From UBA1381 sp964399965 (lineage in GTDB: Bacteria > Bacillota > Clostridia > UBA1381), in the NCBI GenBank assembly GCA_964399965.1, contig CAYNRX010000004.1:1-64000 (forward strand): 64,000 nucleotides of DNA. Reading direction: 5' to 3'. Positions 24,737 to 33,126 of the stretch are shown here, piece by piece. The translations under genes and the position numbers were made by a program. Positions within the stretch are counted from its first letter, which is position 1; each line of letters begins with the position of its first letter. Below the pieces are notes generated by a model. That model was not told the origin of the DNA. It worked only from the letters and a program-made list of their open reading frames with translations, and did no database searches.

Positions 24737-25341
24737 CGAATAATGAGTACAATGAAGCCATGCTTCTGTACTCATCAGCGTTGAAGGAATTAAACGTTAA
24801 GCTGAGCATAATAAACGATGAATTTGCCGCCAGGCTTAACAATAATCCCATTGAGCATATAAAATCAAGATTGAAAACCCCTCAATCGATAGCCGCTAAG
24901 CTAAGAAAGAAGGGCTACGAGCCAACTCTGGAAAATGCTGTAAAATATGTGGATGATATCGCCGGTATTAGGATAATCTGCTCATTTACGGCCGATATCT
25001 ATCACATAGCCGCTGTTATAAAATCCCAGCCGTACTTAAAGATACTCCGGCTTAAGGATTATATCGAAAATCCCAAGGCTACCGGCTACCGCAGCTACCA
25101 TATGCTGGTGGAAGCACCGGTTTATATGTCGGGGAAGATAGAGAGCGCCAAAGTGGAGATACAGATAAGGACGATAGCTATGGATTTTTGGGCGAGCCTT
25201 GAGCATAAGATACGCTACAAATTCAGTAGTTCTATCCCCAATTTGCTCAATAATGAGCTTATCGAATGCGCCGACATTGCCGCGGCTCTTGATGAAAAAA
25301 TGTTTGAGCTTAATAAAGAGATAGAAAAGTATAAGGGATAG
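24718..25341 (+). CDS. relQ: Small alarmone synthetase, RelQ-like
   Basis: A 207-residue (p)ppGpp synthetase without a hydrolase domain or C-terminal regulatory region. Motifs include HIKSRLKTPQSIAAKLRKKG (ATP binding), DDIAGIRIICSF, GYRSYHMLVEAP (GTP/acceptor) and VEIQIRTIAMDFWASLEHK, matching the YjbM/RelQ group. Two starts are possible: TTG at 24718 with AAAGGA 10 nt upstream, or ATG at 24733 overlapping the purF stop as ATGA. Either way it is coupled to purF, and tadA follows with no gap. Confidence 0.92.
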   Translation: MLIETMTNNEYNEAMLLYSSALKELNVKLSIINDEFAARLNNNPIEHIKSRLKTPQSIAAKLRKKGYEPTLENAVKYVDDIAGIRIICSFTADIYHIAAVIKSQPYLKILRLKDYIENPKATGYRSYHMLVEAPVYMSGKIESAKVEIQIRTIAMDFWASLEHKIRYKFSSSIPNLLNNELIECADIAAALDEKMFELNKEIEKYKG

Positions 25342-25827
25342 ATGGAATATAACGAACGTTTCATGAGGGAGGCTCTTCGTCAGGCAAAAAAAGCGGCCGC
25401 TATAGGAGAGACACCCATAGGGGCAGTCATAGTCCGTAACGGAGAAATAGTGTCGCGCGGCTACAATAAGCGGGAGACGAAAAAGCGCAGCCTTGCCCAT
25501 GCGGAGATAGCAGCTATCGATAAAGCCTGTAAAAAACTCGGCGGCTGGCGACTGTGGGGGTGCGAGCTTTATGTTACGCTTGAGCCTTGCTGTATGTGCG
25601 CCGGAGCGATAATACAGTCGCGCATAGACCGCGTATATTTTGGCGCGCCGGATAATAAGGCAGGCTGCGCCGGATCGGTAATAGACCTGTTTAAGGCAGG
25701 TTTTTGCCATAAAGTCGAGGTCTCGGGAGGATATATGCAGGAGGAATCGCGCGAGCTTTTGCAGCAGTTTTTCCGCCAGCTGAGGCAGAAAAAGAAGGCA
25801 GAAAAGCAAGGTGGATACAGCGGTTGA
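25342..25827 (+). CDS. tadA: tRNA-specific adenosine deaminase
   Basis: A 161-residue zinc deaminase converting A34 to inosine in tRNA-Arg(ACG), the tRNA encoded at 16.7 kb. Active-site motifs are HAEIAAID (zinc His and proton-shuttling Glu) and PCCMCAGAI (two zinc Cys). The ATG follows the relQ TAG directly, so translation is probably coupled. The C-terminus is basic (RQKKKAEK). A strong terminator follows. Confidence 0.96.
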   Translation: MEYNERFMREALRQAKKAAAIGETPIGAVIVRNGEIVSRGYNKRETKKRSLAHAEIAAIDKACKKLGGWRLWGCELYVTLEPCCMCAGAIIQSRIDRVYFGAPDNKAGCAGSVIDLFKAGFCHKVEVSGGYMQEESRELLQQFFRQLRQKKKAEKQGGYSG

Positions 25828-25852
25828 TAAAAGATAAAATTTGAAGAAACAC

Positions 25853-25904
25853 ATCGCCTGAATAACGGTGCTTGATAGGGATCGTTATTTAGGCGATATT
25901 TTTT
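25853..25904 (+). terminator. Terminator of the purF-relQ-tadA operon
   Basis: A 15-bp stem (ATCGCCTGAATAACG with its near-complement, one G-U pair) around a 15-nt loop, followed by TTTTTT. Confidence 0.93.
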
Positions 25905-25926
25905 GCCGCTATTGAAATTTACCATA

Positions 25927-25955
25927 TTGACATATGACGAAAACTGCGCTATAAT
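25927..25955 (+). promoter_or_regulatory. Promoter of the DUF134-Mrp operon
   Basis: Perfect TTGACA and TATAAT separated by 17 bp, about 40 nt before the DUF134 ATG. Confidence 0.9.
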
Positions 25956-25996
25956 ATGATCATAAACGGCATATGCCGGAAAAGGTGGGCTGCATT

Positions 25997-26356
25997 ATGG
26001 CAAGACCATGTAAAAGGCGGCGCATATGTTCCATGCCGTCCTGCGGTCGGTTTGCCCCGGTCACGGCCGAGAAGCATCCTGTGATAACGATGTCGCTTGA
26101 TGAGTTCGAAGCCGTAAGGCTTATTGATCTCGAGGGTTTGACACAGCAGGAATGCGCAGCGAGAATGAACGTTGCGCGGACGACGGTACAGGCAATATAT
26201 AACAGCGCACGCACAAAACTGGCGGAATGTATGGTGAATAAAAAGGAACTGCGTATAGAAGGCGGGGATTATGTGCTCTGCAACGGTGATTCTCGCGAGT
26301 GCGTATCCTGCCCCAAAAGGCAGAAAAAGGAAAATGGAGATGAAAATAATGAGTGA
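25997..26356 (+). CDS. DUF134 (UPF0251) DNA-binding-like protein
   Basis: A 119-residue protein starting MARPCKRRRIC, the conserved DUF134 N-terminus. The central part is a sigma-70 region-4-like helix-turn-helix (LEGLTQQECAARMNVARTTV), and cysteines near the end (CNGDSRECVSCPKR) could bind metal. The ATG follows AAAGGTGGGC. It overlaps the next gene, the Mrp-NifX fusion, by 8 nt. DUF134 genes are often next to NifX-like or Mrp genes, so a role as local regulator of Fe-S or metal handling is likely but unproven. Confidence 0.88.
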   Translation: MARPCKRRRICSMPSCGRFAPVTAEKHPVITMSLDEFEAVRLIDLEGLTQQECAARMNVARTTVQAIYNSARTKLAECMVNKKELRIEGGDYVLCNGDSRECVSCPKRQKKENGDENNE

Positions 26357-27590
26357 AGAATGTAATCATGATTGTTCCTCCTGCGCAAGCGATTGTGCAG
26401 ACAGGCAGGCTCCCATGAAGGAGGCTCCGCACGAGCTGTCCCAGGTAGGAAAGGTGATCGGCGTCGTAAGCGGAAAGGGAGGAGTAGGAAAGAGCCTTGT
26501 GACCTCAATGCTGGCCGTGGCAATGCGCCGCGAGGGCTATCGCACGGCGATACTTGATGCTGATATAACCGGTCCTTCCATACCTAAAGCCTTTGGTATT
26601 AAAAACAGGGCTTTTGCGACCGAAGCCGGAATATTTCCGGTGGAGACGAGCACCGGTATCGAGATAATGTCGGTGAACCTGCTTCTTGAGAACGATACCG
26701 ATCCGGTGATCTGGAGAGGGCCGATAATCGGCGGCACAGTAAAACAGTTCTGGACGGATGTAATCTGGGGCGATGTTGATTATATGTTTGTCGATATGCC
26801 TCCGGGAACGGGCGACGTTCCGCTGACGGTGTTCCAGTCGGTGCCGGTGGACGGCATTATTGTAGTAGCTTCTCCGCAGGAGCTTGTTGGTATGATCGTA
26901 GAAAAGGCAGTAAAAATGGCGGACATGATGAATGTTCCCGTATTAGCGTTGGTAGAAAACATGAGCTATTTTGAATGTCCTGACTGCGGAAAACGTCATT
27001 ATATATTTGGTGAGAGCCATATCAGCGAGATAGCCCAAAAGCACAATATAAAAACGGTTTGTCAGCTGCCGGTTGATCCGGCTGTGGCGTCTCTTGTGGA
27101 CGGCGGCAGGGTAGAAGAGCTGGACACAGAAAGATTGTCTGCTATCATTGAGCTTTTAAAGGAGAGACAAAGCATGAAGATCGCGGTAACGTATGACAAC
27201 GGAGAGATATTCCAGCATTTTGGACATACAGAAGCCTTTAAGATATATGAGGTGTCGGATACAAGCGAAATAATTTCCGCATCGGTCGAAAACACGAACG
27301 GCAGCGGACATGGTGCGTTGGCAGGATTTTTACAAACCTTCGGCGTTGATTGCCTTATCTGCGGCGGGATAGGCCAGGGAGCGAAAAATGCTTTGGCTGA
27401 AGCAGGTATACAGGTCTTTGGCGGAGTGTCGGGAAATGCTGATGAGGCCATAAAGGCATTTGTGACGGGAACGCTTGATTTTGATCCCAATGTGCACTGC
27501 TCACACCATGATAACGGTGAGCATGACTGCGGCGGCGAACACCATTGCGGCGGTCATGACGGTGACCATCAATGTGGTCATCATGCTTGA
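26349..27590 (+). CDS. Mrp/NBP35 ATPase fused to a NifX-like domain with a His/Cys-rich tail
   Basis: A 413-residue protein. Residues 1-20 have four Cys (5, 9, 12, 16) as in Nbp35-type Fe-S carriers. Residues about 34-270 are the deviant-Walker ATPase (GKGGVGKS at 42-49, ILDADITGPSIPKAFG, MPPGTGDVPLT) with CPDC for a bridging Fe-S cluster. From Met276 a dinitrogenase-FeMo-cofactor/NifX-like domain starts (MKIAVTYDNGEIFQHFGHTE). The last 33 residues contain ten His and four Cys. The protein probably assembles or transfers Fe-S clusters; the tail suggests binding of a transition metal. A good ribosome site stands before Met276. Confidence 0.9.
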   Translation: MSEECNHDCSSCASDCADRQAPMKEAPHELSQVGKVIGVVSGKGGVGKSLVTSMLAVAMRREGYRTAILDADITGPSIPKAFGIKNRAFATEAGIFPVETSTGIEIMSVNLLLENDTDPVIWRGPIIGGTVKQFWTDVIWGDVDYMFVDMPPGTGDVPLTVFQSVPVDGIIVVASPQELVGMIVEKAVKMADMMNVPVLALVENMSYFECPDCGKRHYIFGESHISEIAQKHNIKTVCQLPVDPAVASLVDGGRVEELDTERLSAIIELLKERQSMKIAVTYDNGEIFQHFGHTEAFKIYEVSDTSEIISASVENTNGSGHGALAGFLQTFGVDCLICGGIGQGAKNALAEAGIQVFGGVSGNADEAIKAFVTGTLDFDPNVHCSHHDNGEHDCGGEHHCGGHDGDHQCGHHA

Positions 27591-27651
27591 AAATAAAAGG
27601 CAATAAAACGGATATTATATCTGGGCTTTCCGGATTTGATATCCGGCAGGT

Positions 27652-27690
27652 AAAACGCCGCAGTCGCTATTGTAAGACTGCGGCGTTTTT
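27652..27690. terminator. Bidirectional terminator between mrp fusion and zupT
   Basis: A stem of 12 or more bp, AACGCCGCAGTC/GACTGCGGCGTT, with T runs on both strands, between convergent genes. Confidence 0.93.
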
Positions 27691-27693
27691 GGC

Positions 27694-28470
27694 TCATGAA
27701 AATAGTATAAGGCTTGACGATATCACCATCATTCCGGTAACGAAGCCGATTATGGTAACGCTGCTTTTTTCATAGGATCGAGCCATCGGAAGCAGCTCTT
27801 CTATAGAGATGAATATCATCATTCCGGCGACCATCCCGAAAAGGATGCCAAACATCATATCACTGAAAAACGGCCTCAGCAGGAGATAACCGATAAGGGC
27901 ACCCAGCGGTTCGGTCAAGCCCGATATGAAAGCCACAGCTGCGGCATGTTTCCGGCTGCCGCCGGAGCAGTATATCGGTGCGGCTGTCGCGATACCTTCG
28001 GGAATGTTATGTATCGCAATAGCAACGGCGATGGCTATGCCCAGATGGGGATCCTTTACGGCAGAGGTAAAGGTCGTCATCCCTTCCGGGAAATTATGTA
28101 CGCCTATAGCCAGGGCAGTTAAAAGTCCCATACGTTTGAGAGCAGAGCTATCCTTGGTATGGCCGATATCGCTCTCGGCGCTTGGTATGAAATAATCTAT
28201 CATCGCGATAAGAAGTATCCCGGCAAAAAATGAAGCAGCCGCCGCCCAATACCCGTTTTTGATCCCCAGAGGAGCCTGTAGAAATTCTCTTGATTTGGCA
28301 AATATCTCTACCATGGATATATATACCATCACCCCGGCAGAAAATCCCAGCGAACCGGCAAGGAACCGGCTTGTGCGGTTTTTGGAAAACAATGTTATCA
28401 CTCCACCGATCCCGGTCGATATACCGGCGGCCAGCGTGAGCAAAAAGGCGAATATTTCATTCTGTGTCAT
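27694..28470 (-). CDS. zupT: ZIP-family divalent metal transporter
   Basis: A 258-residue membrane protein with eight helices that imports zinc and possibly iron or manganese. The metal-site motifs are HNFPEGMTTF in helix 4 and HNIPEGIATA in helix 5, each with His, Pro and Glu, as in ZupT. The ribosome site AAAGGGGAA precedes the ATG. It is convergent with the Mrp-NifX fusion, whose tail is rich in metal ligands, and divergent from pdxT. Confidence 0.95.
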   Translation of the reverse strand: MTQNEIFAFLLTLAAGISTGIGGVITLFSKNRTSRFLAGSLGFSAGVMVYISMVEIFAKSREFLQAPLGIKNGYWAAAASFFAGILLIAMIDYFIPSAESDIGHTKDSSALKRMGLLTALAIGVHNFPEGMTTFTSAVKDPHLGIAIAVAIAIHNIPEGIATAAPIYCSGGSRKHAAAVAFISGLTEPLGALIGYLLLRPFFSDMMFGILFGMVAGMMIFISIEELLPMARSYEKSSVTIIGFVTGMMVISSSLILFS

Positions 28471-28546
28471 TCGACCGTTCCCCTTTCATGCAATCATTCG
28501 TCTAAATACCATATGCATAGGGGCTGAATTTTGTGAAAAACAGGAA

Positions 28547-28576
28547 TTGACTTTCATGTAGCCGTAATGCTATAAT
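28547..28576 (+). promoter_or_regulatory. pdxT promoter
   Basis: TTGACT and TATAAT with an 18-bp spacer, 37 nt before the pdxT ATG. Confidence 0.75.
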
Positions 28577-28612
28577 AGATAAAACAAATATCACAAAAGG
28601 AAATGATGCGTT

Positions 28613-29182
28613 ATGAAAAAAATAGGAGTTCTGGCAGTACAGGGAGCGGTGTCGGAACATATGCGGCTTATAGAACGCGCCGGAGCTGAGCCCTGCGAGG
28701 TCAAATACGAAAAGCAGCTGTCGCAGCTTGACGGTTTGATAATACCGGGCGGCGAAAGTACAGCTATCGGCAGGCTTATACGGGATTTCGGCCTTATTGA
28801 GCCTATAAAGAAGCGTGCCGCCGAGGGCATGGCCGTGTGGGGCACCTGTGCGGGAATGATATTGATGGCTAAAGAGATAGTAAACGATGAGGTCCCACAT
28901 TTGGGGCTTATGGATATAGCTGTCCGCCGCAATGCTTACGGCAGGCAGCTGGATAGCTTTACCGCCAAAGTGCGTTTGCCCGAGGTGTCAGACGGAGAAA
29001 TACCGCTGGTATTTATACGCGCCCCATATGTGGAGCGGGTATTTGGTGAAGCGAAGGTATTGCTGACAGTGAAAAATAATATTGTCGCTTGCTGTCAGGA
29101 CAAATTTCTGGCGACTTCCTTCCACCCGGAGCTGACGGAGGATATTTCCTTCCATAAATATTTTATTGAAAAAATGGCGTAA
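28613..29182 (+). CDS. pdxT: Pyridoxal 5'-phosphate synthase glutaminase subunit
   Basis: A 189-residue class I-like glutaminase that supplies ammonia to the PdxS subunit for PLP synthesis. Motifs are GVLAVQGAVSEH, PGGESTAIG (oxyanion region), WGTCAGMI with the nucleophilic Cys, and SFHPELTED with catalytic His and Glu. Length is normal. It stands alone between its own promoter and terminator; pdxS, usually directly upstream, is not in the window. Confidence 0.95.
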   Translation: MKKIGVLAVQGAVSEHMRLIERAGAEPCEVKYEKQLSQLDGLIIPGGESTAIGRLIRDFGLIEPIKKRAAEGMAVWGTCAGMILMAKEIVNDEVPHLGLMDIAVRRNAYGRQLDSFTAKVRLPEVSDGEIPLVFIRAPYVERVFGEAKVLLTVKNNIVACCQDKFLATSFHPELTEDISFHKYFIEKMA

Positions 29183-29187
29183 TAAGG

Positions 29188-29245
29188 ATACCGCCCCGAT
29201 ATCGCATATCCGTTGTATGCAATATCGGGGCGGTATGTATTTTTG
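29188..29245 (+). terminator. pdxT terminator
   Basis: A 15-bp stem starting ATACCGCCCCGATAT pairs with its complement at 29222-29236 and is followed by TGTATTTTT. Confidence 0.9.
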
Positions 29246-29250
29246 CTGTT

Positions 29251-31767
29251 TTATGATTCCGTTTCATAAACTGTGATCGGCCCGGGCATTCCTGAGATCA
29301 AGCGGAAACGATCGCGTTCAAAGAAGGCGGCGCGAGGATTATGTTCTTTAATATCAAGCTCAGGCGTACCTATAAGGGCATTGACTCCGGTATTCATGAT
29401 CTCGACACAAATAGTGTGCACGCCGGCCTCAAGCTCTGTGCAGATACGATATGGATAGTACGGCAGAAGAAATTTCCGGCCGTCGATATATACGATCGCT
29501 GCATACATCACACAGCCAAGGTCTATCAGGACTTTTCCGGCCGTTTGCGTCTGGAAGCTGCCTTGGAAGCGCACCATCCCGGAATAATCGGGAGAAATGT
29601 GGCTCCGCCAATCATTGATCCCTTGCCCGACCGGTATTTTCCTTCCGTCAGGAGCGGTCATTATAAAGTCGCCTATTACGGCTTTCCTCATCGTAGATAT
29701 CATTTCCTCGTATGACGATCCGCTTTCTTCGCCGTCTGCTGCAGTCTTGAATATCCGCAGTTCCCCCGGTTCAAACAGTAGTGTCGTCGGCTTTGTTCTA
29801 ACGAAGCGGTGGAGAGAGAAGTCATATTCGCTGATACTGCCGCCGATGTGCAAAATAGCGTTTGTTTTATGAGAAGCTTCGTTCAAAAGCGCATATATAT
29901 TTCCATTGACGCTGCGCCGCACCGCAAGGCTGATGCGGCCTTCGCTCTGCACCGGCGCGATCCCCTGTAACCTTAGCGCTTGCTTAAGAAGCAGCGTATC
30001 GGATATCATTGTGACCATCCCGTGCGGCAACTCTTGGGAATATTTCGTCATTATTACAGATTCCCGCTCAAAGCCGCGAATCTTGCCGCCGATACTTAAG
30101 ATTCTCCCGCCGCCGCTTAAAAATAGTTTCAGCCGTTCCTTTTCACTATCGGAAAAATCTGTAAGGGCGGCTGCGATTACAATAGTTATCTTCTGCCCGA
30201 GAGGTGTTATAAATGCACCGTTTTCGATATCCATGTCGAGGATACTATCGCGCCATAGGTATTCATAATCACAGGAAGCATAGCAAACGGCCCGGGCTAT
30301 CTCGTTTATCCTTTCCGCCATATCCGGCTCGCGGCTCACCTGCCAAGGATGACCGGACAGTAGCATATCGGTAAATATCCTATCCATCGGTATATATATA
30401 CCTATCTCGGCAGCCGGTACGGTCGAGTTTAAAAGACGGTTGACCTCTGCTGCCCGCTCATTCACAGCCCGACCGAATATTATGTTTTGTTTGTTGGCAG
30501 GGGAGAGTATCGAGCTTTCGGCGGCGACTTTAAATTCCGGCTCTGCGTACATATTATAAAACAGGTCTATGCCCCGGAGCATCTGGTGTTCAAGCGCCCA
30601 ACGCTGTAAGTCGGTAGGCAGAGCGCGTCCGGCAACGGCAAAAGATTCGCTCATTGCATGTTGCTTTGCATAAAGGTGTTTTGCACTCCCGGCAAACCGC
30701 GGATAGTCGCAAAAACGTTCCTGATTTATCTGCTCCCATATGTAGTCGATCCCGGGCGCATCGCTTGCTTTGCTGTTTTTGAAAAAATCACCGCTGAGCG
30801 TTGATAGCCCTCTGAGACTGTGATCGATATCCTGATGACCGACCTGTATCACGTTATGGCTGCGGCACCATTCGTTCATGCGGGCGATAAATACCCTTGC
30901 CATCCTATCACCTGCGACCTCGCGGTAATCAACTGCGGCAGATAGCGGCCGTTTTTCTGCAAGCAGCTTGGGAAGCAGGGGAACTATATCATAGCCCTTA
31001 TTGCAGGCAAATTCCTTAAATATGCCTTCCGTATATGGATACGGGTAGGAAAGATACGGCTCATCGTAAAAGAAACCGGAAAAGCCGTTACCGAAATATT
31101 CACCGAAATGTTCATAGCACGGCTCGTACATTTTAGCAATGAAGCACTCCACCGCTGGGACGCTTAAAAGGTCTATCGTGCCAAAATTTGGATTTTTCTT
31201 ATCGTCCGGGAAAATGCCGTGGGTGGAGGAGCTGTTGTATTCCCAGGTAACGATGGCCAGCCGTTTGGCGGTACCGTTGTTTTTATACGATATGACTCCG
31301 TCTGATGAAGGATACAGCGGCTTAAAGCCGCTTTCGGGAGCGGCAAAATCGCCGAATCTTCCTACTTCCCATACAGCTGCCGATATAAAATGTTTTCTGT
31401 TCACTGTTACTGTGATCTCCTCATCGTGGTCGATCATCATATCAGCATACAGATGCAGATTCTTAGAGCGGAAGTCTTCGTTTTCCGCTATTATAAGACC
31501 GGCAGCCGTACCTGACGGATATCCCCAGTCGTTGACGAGCCATATATCGATATCCCGAGTACGGGCATATTCTATCGTTTTCTTAACCAAGGTACGAAAA
31601 CGTTCTGCCCAGGCAGGTACGTCGTCTACAGGGATGCGGGACTTGCCTTCTATGCATATCCCGGAGTATCCGTGTCCGGCGCAAAAATCAACATAGCGGC
31701 GGATATCCTCCTCTGCGGTCTCTGCATGAAAGCCCGAATATATTATAGGTGCATATTTGTTGCTCAA
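29251..31767 (-). CDS. Putative intracellular glycoside hydrolase, GH106-like
   Basis: An 838-residue protein without signal peptide. The N-terminal part has a TIM-barrel look with VNDWGYPSGTAAGL near residue 80 and GFFYDEPYLSYPYPYTEG with acidic residues near 240, a pattern seen in GH106-type rhamnosidases and related uncharacterised glycosidases. A central alpha/beta region (TIVIAAALTDFSDSEKERLK, GGGRILSIGG) and a C-terminal jelly-roll resembling sugar-binding domains of GH2-type enzymes (residues about 710-810) follow. No transporter or sugar-utilisation gene is adjacent. The substrate is unknown; I am confident of an enzyme acting on carbohydrate but not of the family number. Confidence 0.6.
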   Translation of the reverse strand: MSNKYAPIIYSGFHAETAEEDIRRYVDFCAGHGYSGICIEGKSRIPVDDVPAWAERFRTLVKKTIEYARTRDIDIWLVNDWGYPSGTAAGLIIAENEDFRSKNLHLYADMMIDHDEEITVTVNRKHFISAAVWEVGRFGDFAAPESGFKPLYPSSDGVISYKNNGTAKRLAIVTWEYNSSSTHGIFPDDKKNPNFGTIDLLSVPAVECFIAKMYEPCYEHFGEYFGNGFSGFFYDEPYLSYPYPYTEGIFKEFACNKGYDIVPLLPKLLAEKRPLSAAVDYREVAGDRMARVFIARMNEWCRSHNVIQVGHQDIDHSLRGLSTLSGDFFKNSKASDAPGIDYIWEQINQERFCDYPRFAGSAKHLYAKQHAMSESFAVAGRALPTDLQRWALEHQMLRGIDLFYNMYAEPEFKVAAESSILSPANKQNIIFGRAVNERAAEVNRLLNSTVPAAEIGIYIPMDRIFTDMLLSGHPWQVSREPDMAERINEIARAVCYASCDYEYLWRDSILDMDIENGAFITPLGQKITIVIAAALTDFSDSEKERLKLFLSGGGRILSIGGKIRGFERESVIMTKYSQELPHGMVTMISDTLLLKQALRLQGIAPVQSEGRISLAVRRSVNGNIYALLNEASHKTNAILHIGGSISEYDFSLHRFVRTKPTTLLFEPGELRIFKTAADGEESGSSYEEMISTMRKAVIGDFIMTAPDGRKIPVGQGINDWRSHISPDYSGMVRFQGSFQTQTAGKVLIDLGCVMYAAIVYIDGRKFLLPYYPYRICTELEAGVHTICVEIMNTGVNALIGTPELDIKEHNPRAAFFERDRFRLISGMPGPITVYETES

Positions 31768-31865
31768 GTTAAATTTCTCCTTTCTATATCTACCTTAGCC
31801 GATTGCAAAACCTTGGAGTTGCCGGAAGAGCCGGTCTCTATGGTTTTGTTCGGTATTCATCTGTT

Positions 31866-31894
31866 ATTATACAACATATCTTGCCGTTTGAAAA
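31866..31894 (-). promoter_or_regulatory. Possible promoter of the glycoside hydrolase gene
   Basis: TATAAT with a weak -35 (TTTTCA) at 17 bp on the minus strand. The 90-nt leader includes an arm pair CAAAACC/GGTTTTG (31806-31812 and 31841-31847) that could fold over an inner CCGG hairpin. Confidence 0.4.
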
Positions 31895-31941
31895 TACCTT
31901 TTGCACAAATTTTTTGATATCAAAAAATTTTCATTTTATTG

Positions 31942-31970
31942 TTGAAATTGTAGCGAAAGTATGATATAAT
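31942..31970 (+). promoter_or_regulatory. Promoter of the stalk-domain protein gene
   Basis: TTGAAA and TATAAT separated by 17 bp, about 45 nt before the ATG. Confidence 0.85.
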
Positions 31971-32014
31971 AACAGAAGTTTAGTTACGTATTCACATAAA
32001 CAGGAGGAATCGAA

Positions 32015-33115
32015 ATGAACAAAAAAATTATAAGCGGTATATTGGCAGCTTCACTATCAGCAAGCGTGATGACTGCCGTGGTATCGGCCGATGGCGCTCC
32101 TACGGTCATTGTTGATTCAAGGATAGTTACGTTTGCCGACCAGGATCCGGTGATAATAAACGACCGCACATTGATCCCGGCGCGTGGAGTATTTGAGGCT
32201 ATGGGCGCTTCCGTTGAATGGTGGCATGAGGAACGTATGGTCGTAGTACGTTCGGAGGATAATATGACCCGTGTTGACTTGACGATAGACGATCCGGTGA
32301 TGAAGGTACATACCTTTACATCCCTTACCACGGCTGATACTAAAGAGGTAACGCTTGAGGTTGCACCACAGATAATGAACGACAGAACAATGATCCCCTT
32401 AAGGGCTGTTGGAGAGGCCCTGGGCGCTCAAGTGAGCTGGGATCAGGAAAATTATGTTGCAACTATCACTTCCAAAGCGATGCCCACGGTCATAAAAACA
32501 ACGCCGGCTCCCGAGGGCGCGCAGCCTTCCGTAACAGCGGCTCCGACAGCTTCCCCTTCGGCAACAGAAGATCCGGCATCAACGGCTGACCCATCATCAA
32601 CAGCTGCGCCTACAGCAGAACCGACAGCAGCTCCCGGAGGAGTAGAGTATGAAAGCAGTATCCCTGTAATGTATTCGTTTGCAGATACTGATACGGTAAA
32701 CGTAGGTGAGGAGTTTTCTATATATGTAGCCGTAAGCTGCTGCGATAAAGAGACTTATTCCGCTGTAAATACAATGCTTTATGATTCGGATAATTTTGAA
32801 TTTGTAAGCTATGAGTACAAGTATCCCACTCAGGATTTTGCCACGCTGGGCGGTTCCAATCCGGAATTTATGGGCGACTCGGTAAAATGCCTCGTCCTTC
32901 CGGCGACGGTAGAAGAGCATCTTTTGCCGAGCGAAGGCGTTATACTTGAAATGAGATTCAAGGCTAAAAATGCTGCCACCGGCGAGTTTGCTCTTTCTTC
33001 AAGAAAAACAGACCGCGGATATGACAACATCCTTTACTTCAACGATGATACCTCCGCTCAGGAAGCAGATGAGCTTTATATCGATACTACGCCTGTTGTT
33101 ATTACAGCCCAGTAA
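32015..33115 (+). CDS. Secreted stalk-domain protein with cohesin-like C-terminus
   Basis: A 366-residue exported protein. Residues 1-25 are a signal peptide ending VVSADG. Residues about 30-155 are a copper-amine-oxidase N-terminal-like (stalk) domain with the paired motifs INDRTLIPARGVFEAMGASV and NDRTMIPLRAVGEALGAQV. A linker of Ala, Thr, Pro and Ser (about 165-210) follows. The last 150 residues resemble a cohesin-like beta sandwich (VNVGEEFSIYVAVSC, AVNTMLYDSDNFEFVSYEY, ILEMRFKAK). It probably acts at the cell surface in protein or polysaccharide binding; no dockerin partner is visible. RBS is AGGAGGAATCGAA. Confidence 0.8.
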   Translation: MNKKIISGILAASLSASVMTAVVSADGAPTVIVDSRIVTFADQDPVIINDRTLIPARGVFEAMGASVEWWHEERMVVVRSEDNMTRVDLTIDDPVMKVHTFTSLTTADTKEVTLEVAPQIMNDRTMIPLRAVGEALGAQVSWDQENYVATITSKAMPTVIKTTPAPEGAQPSVTAAPTASPSATEDPASTADPSSTAAPTAEPTAAPGGVEYESSIPVMYSFADTDTVNVGEEFSIYVAVSCCDKETYSAVNTMLYDSDNFEFVSYEYKYPTQDFATLGGSNPEFMGDSVKCLVLPATVEEHLLPSEGVILEMRFKAKNAATGEFALSSRKTDRGYDNILYFNDDTSAQEADELYIDTTPVVITAQ

Positions 33116-33126
33116 GGAGAGTAGAT

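Noticed and set aside
25828..25972. SRP RNA gene after tadA
   Set aside because: The region is too short and holds only a terminator hairpin and the next promoter.
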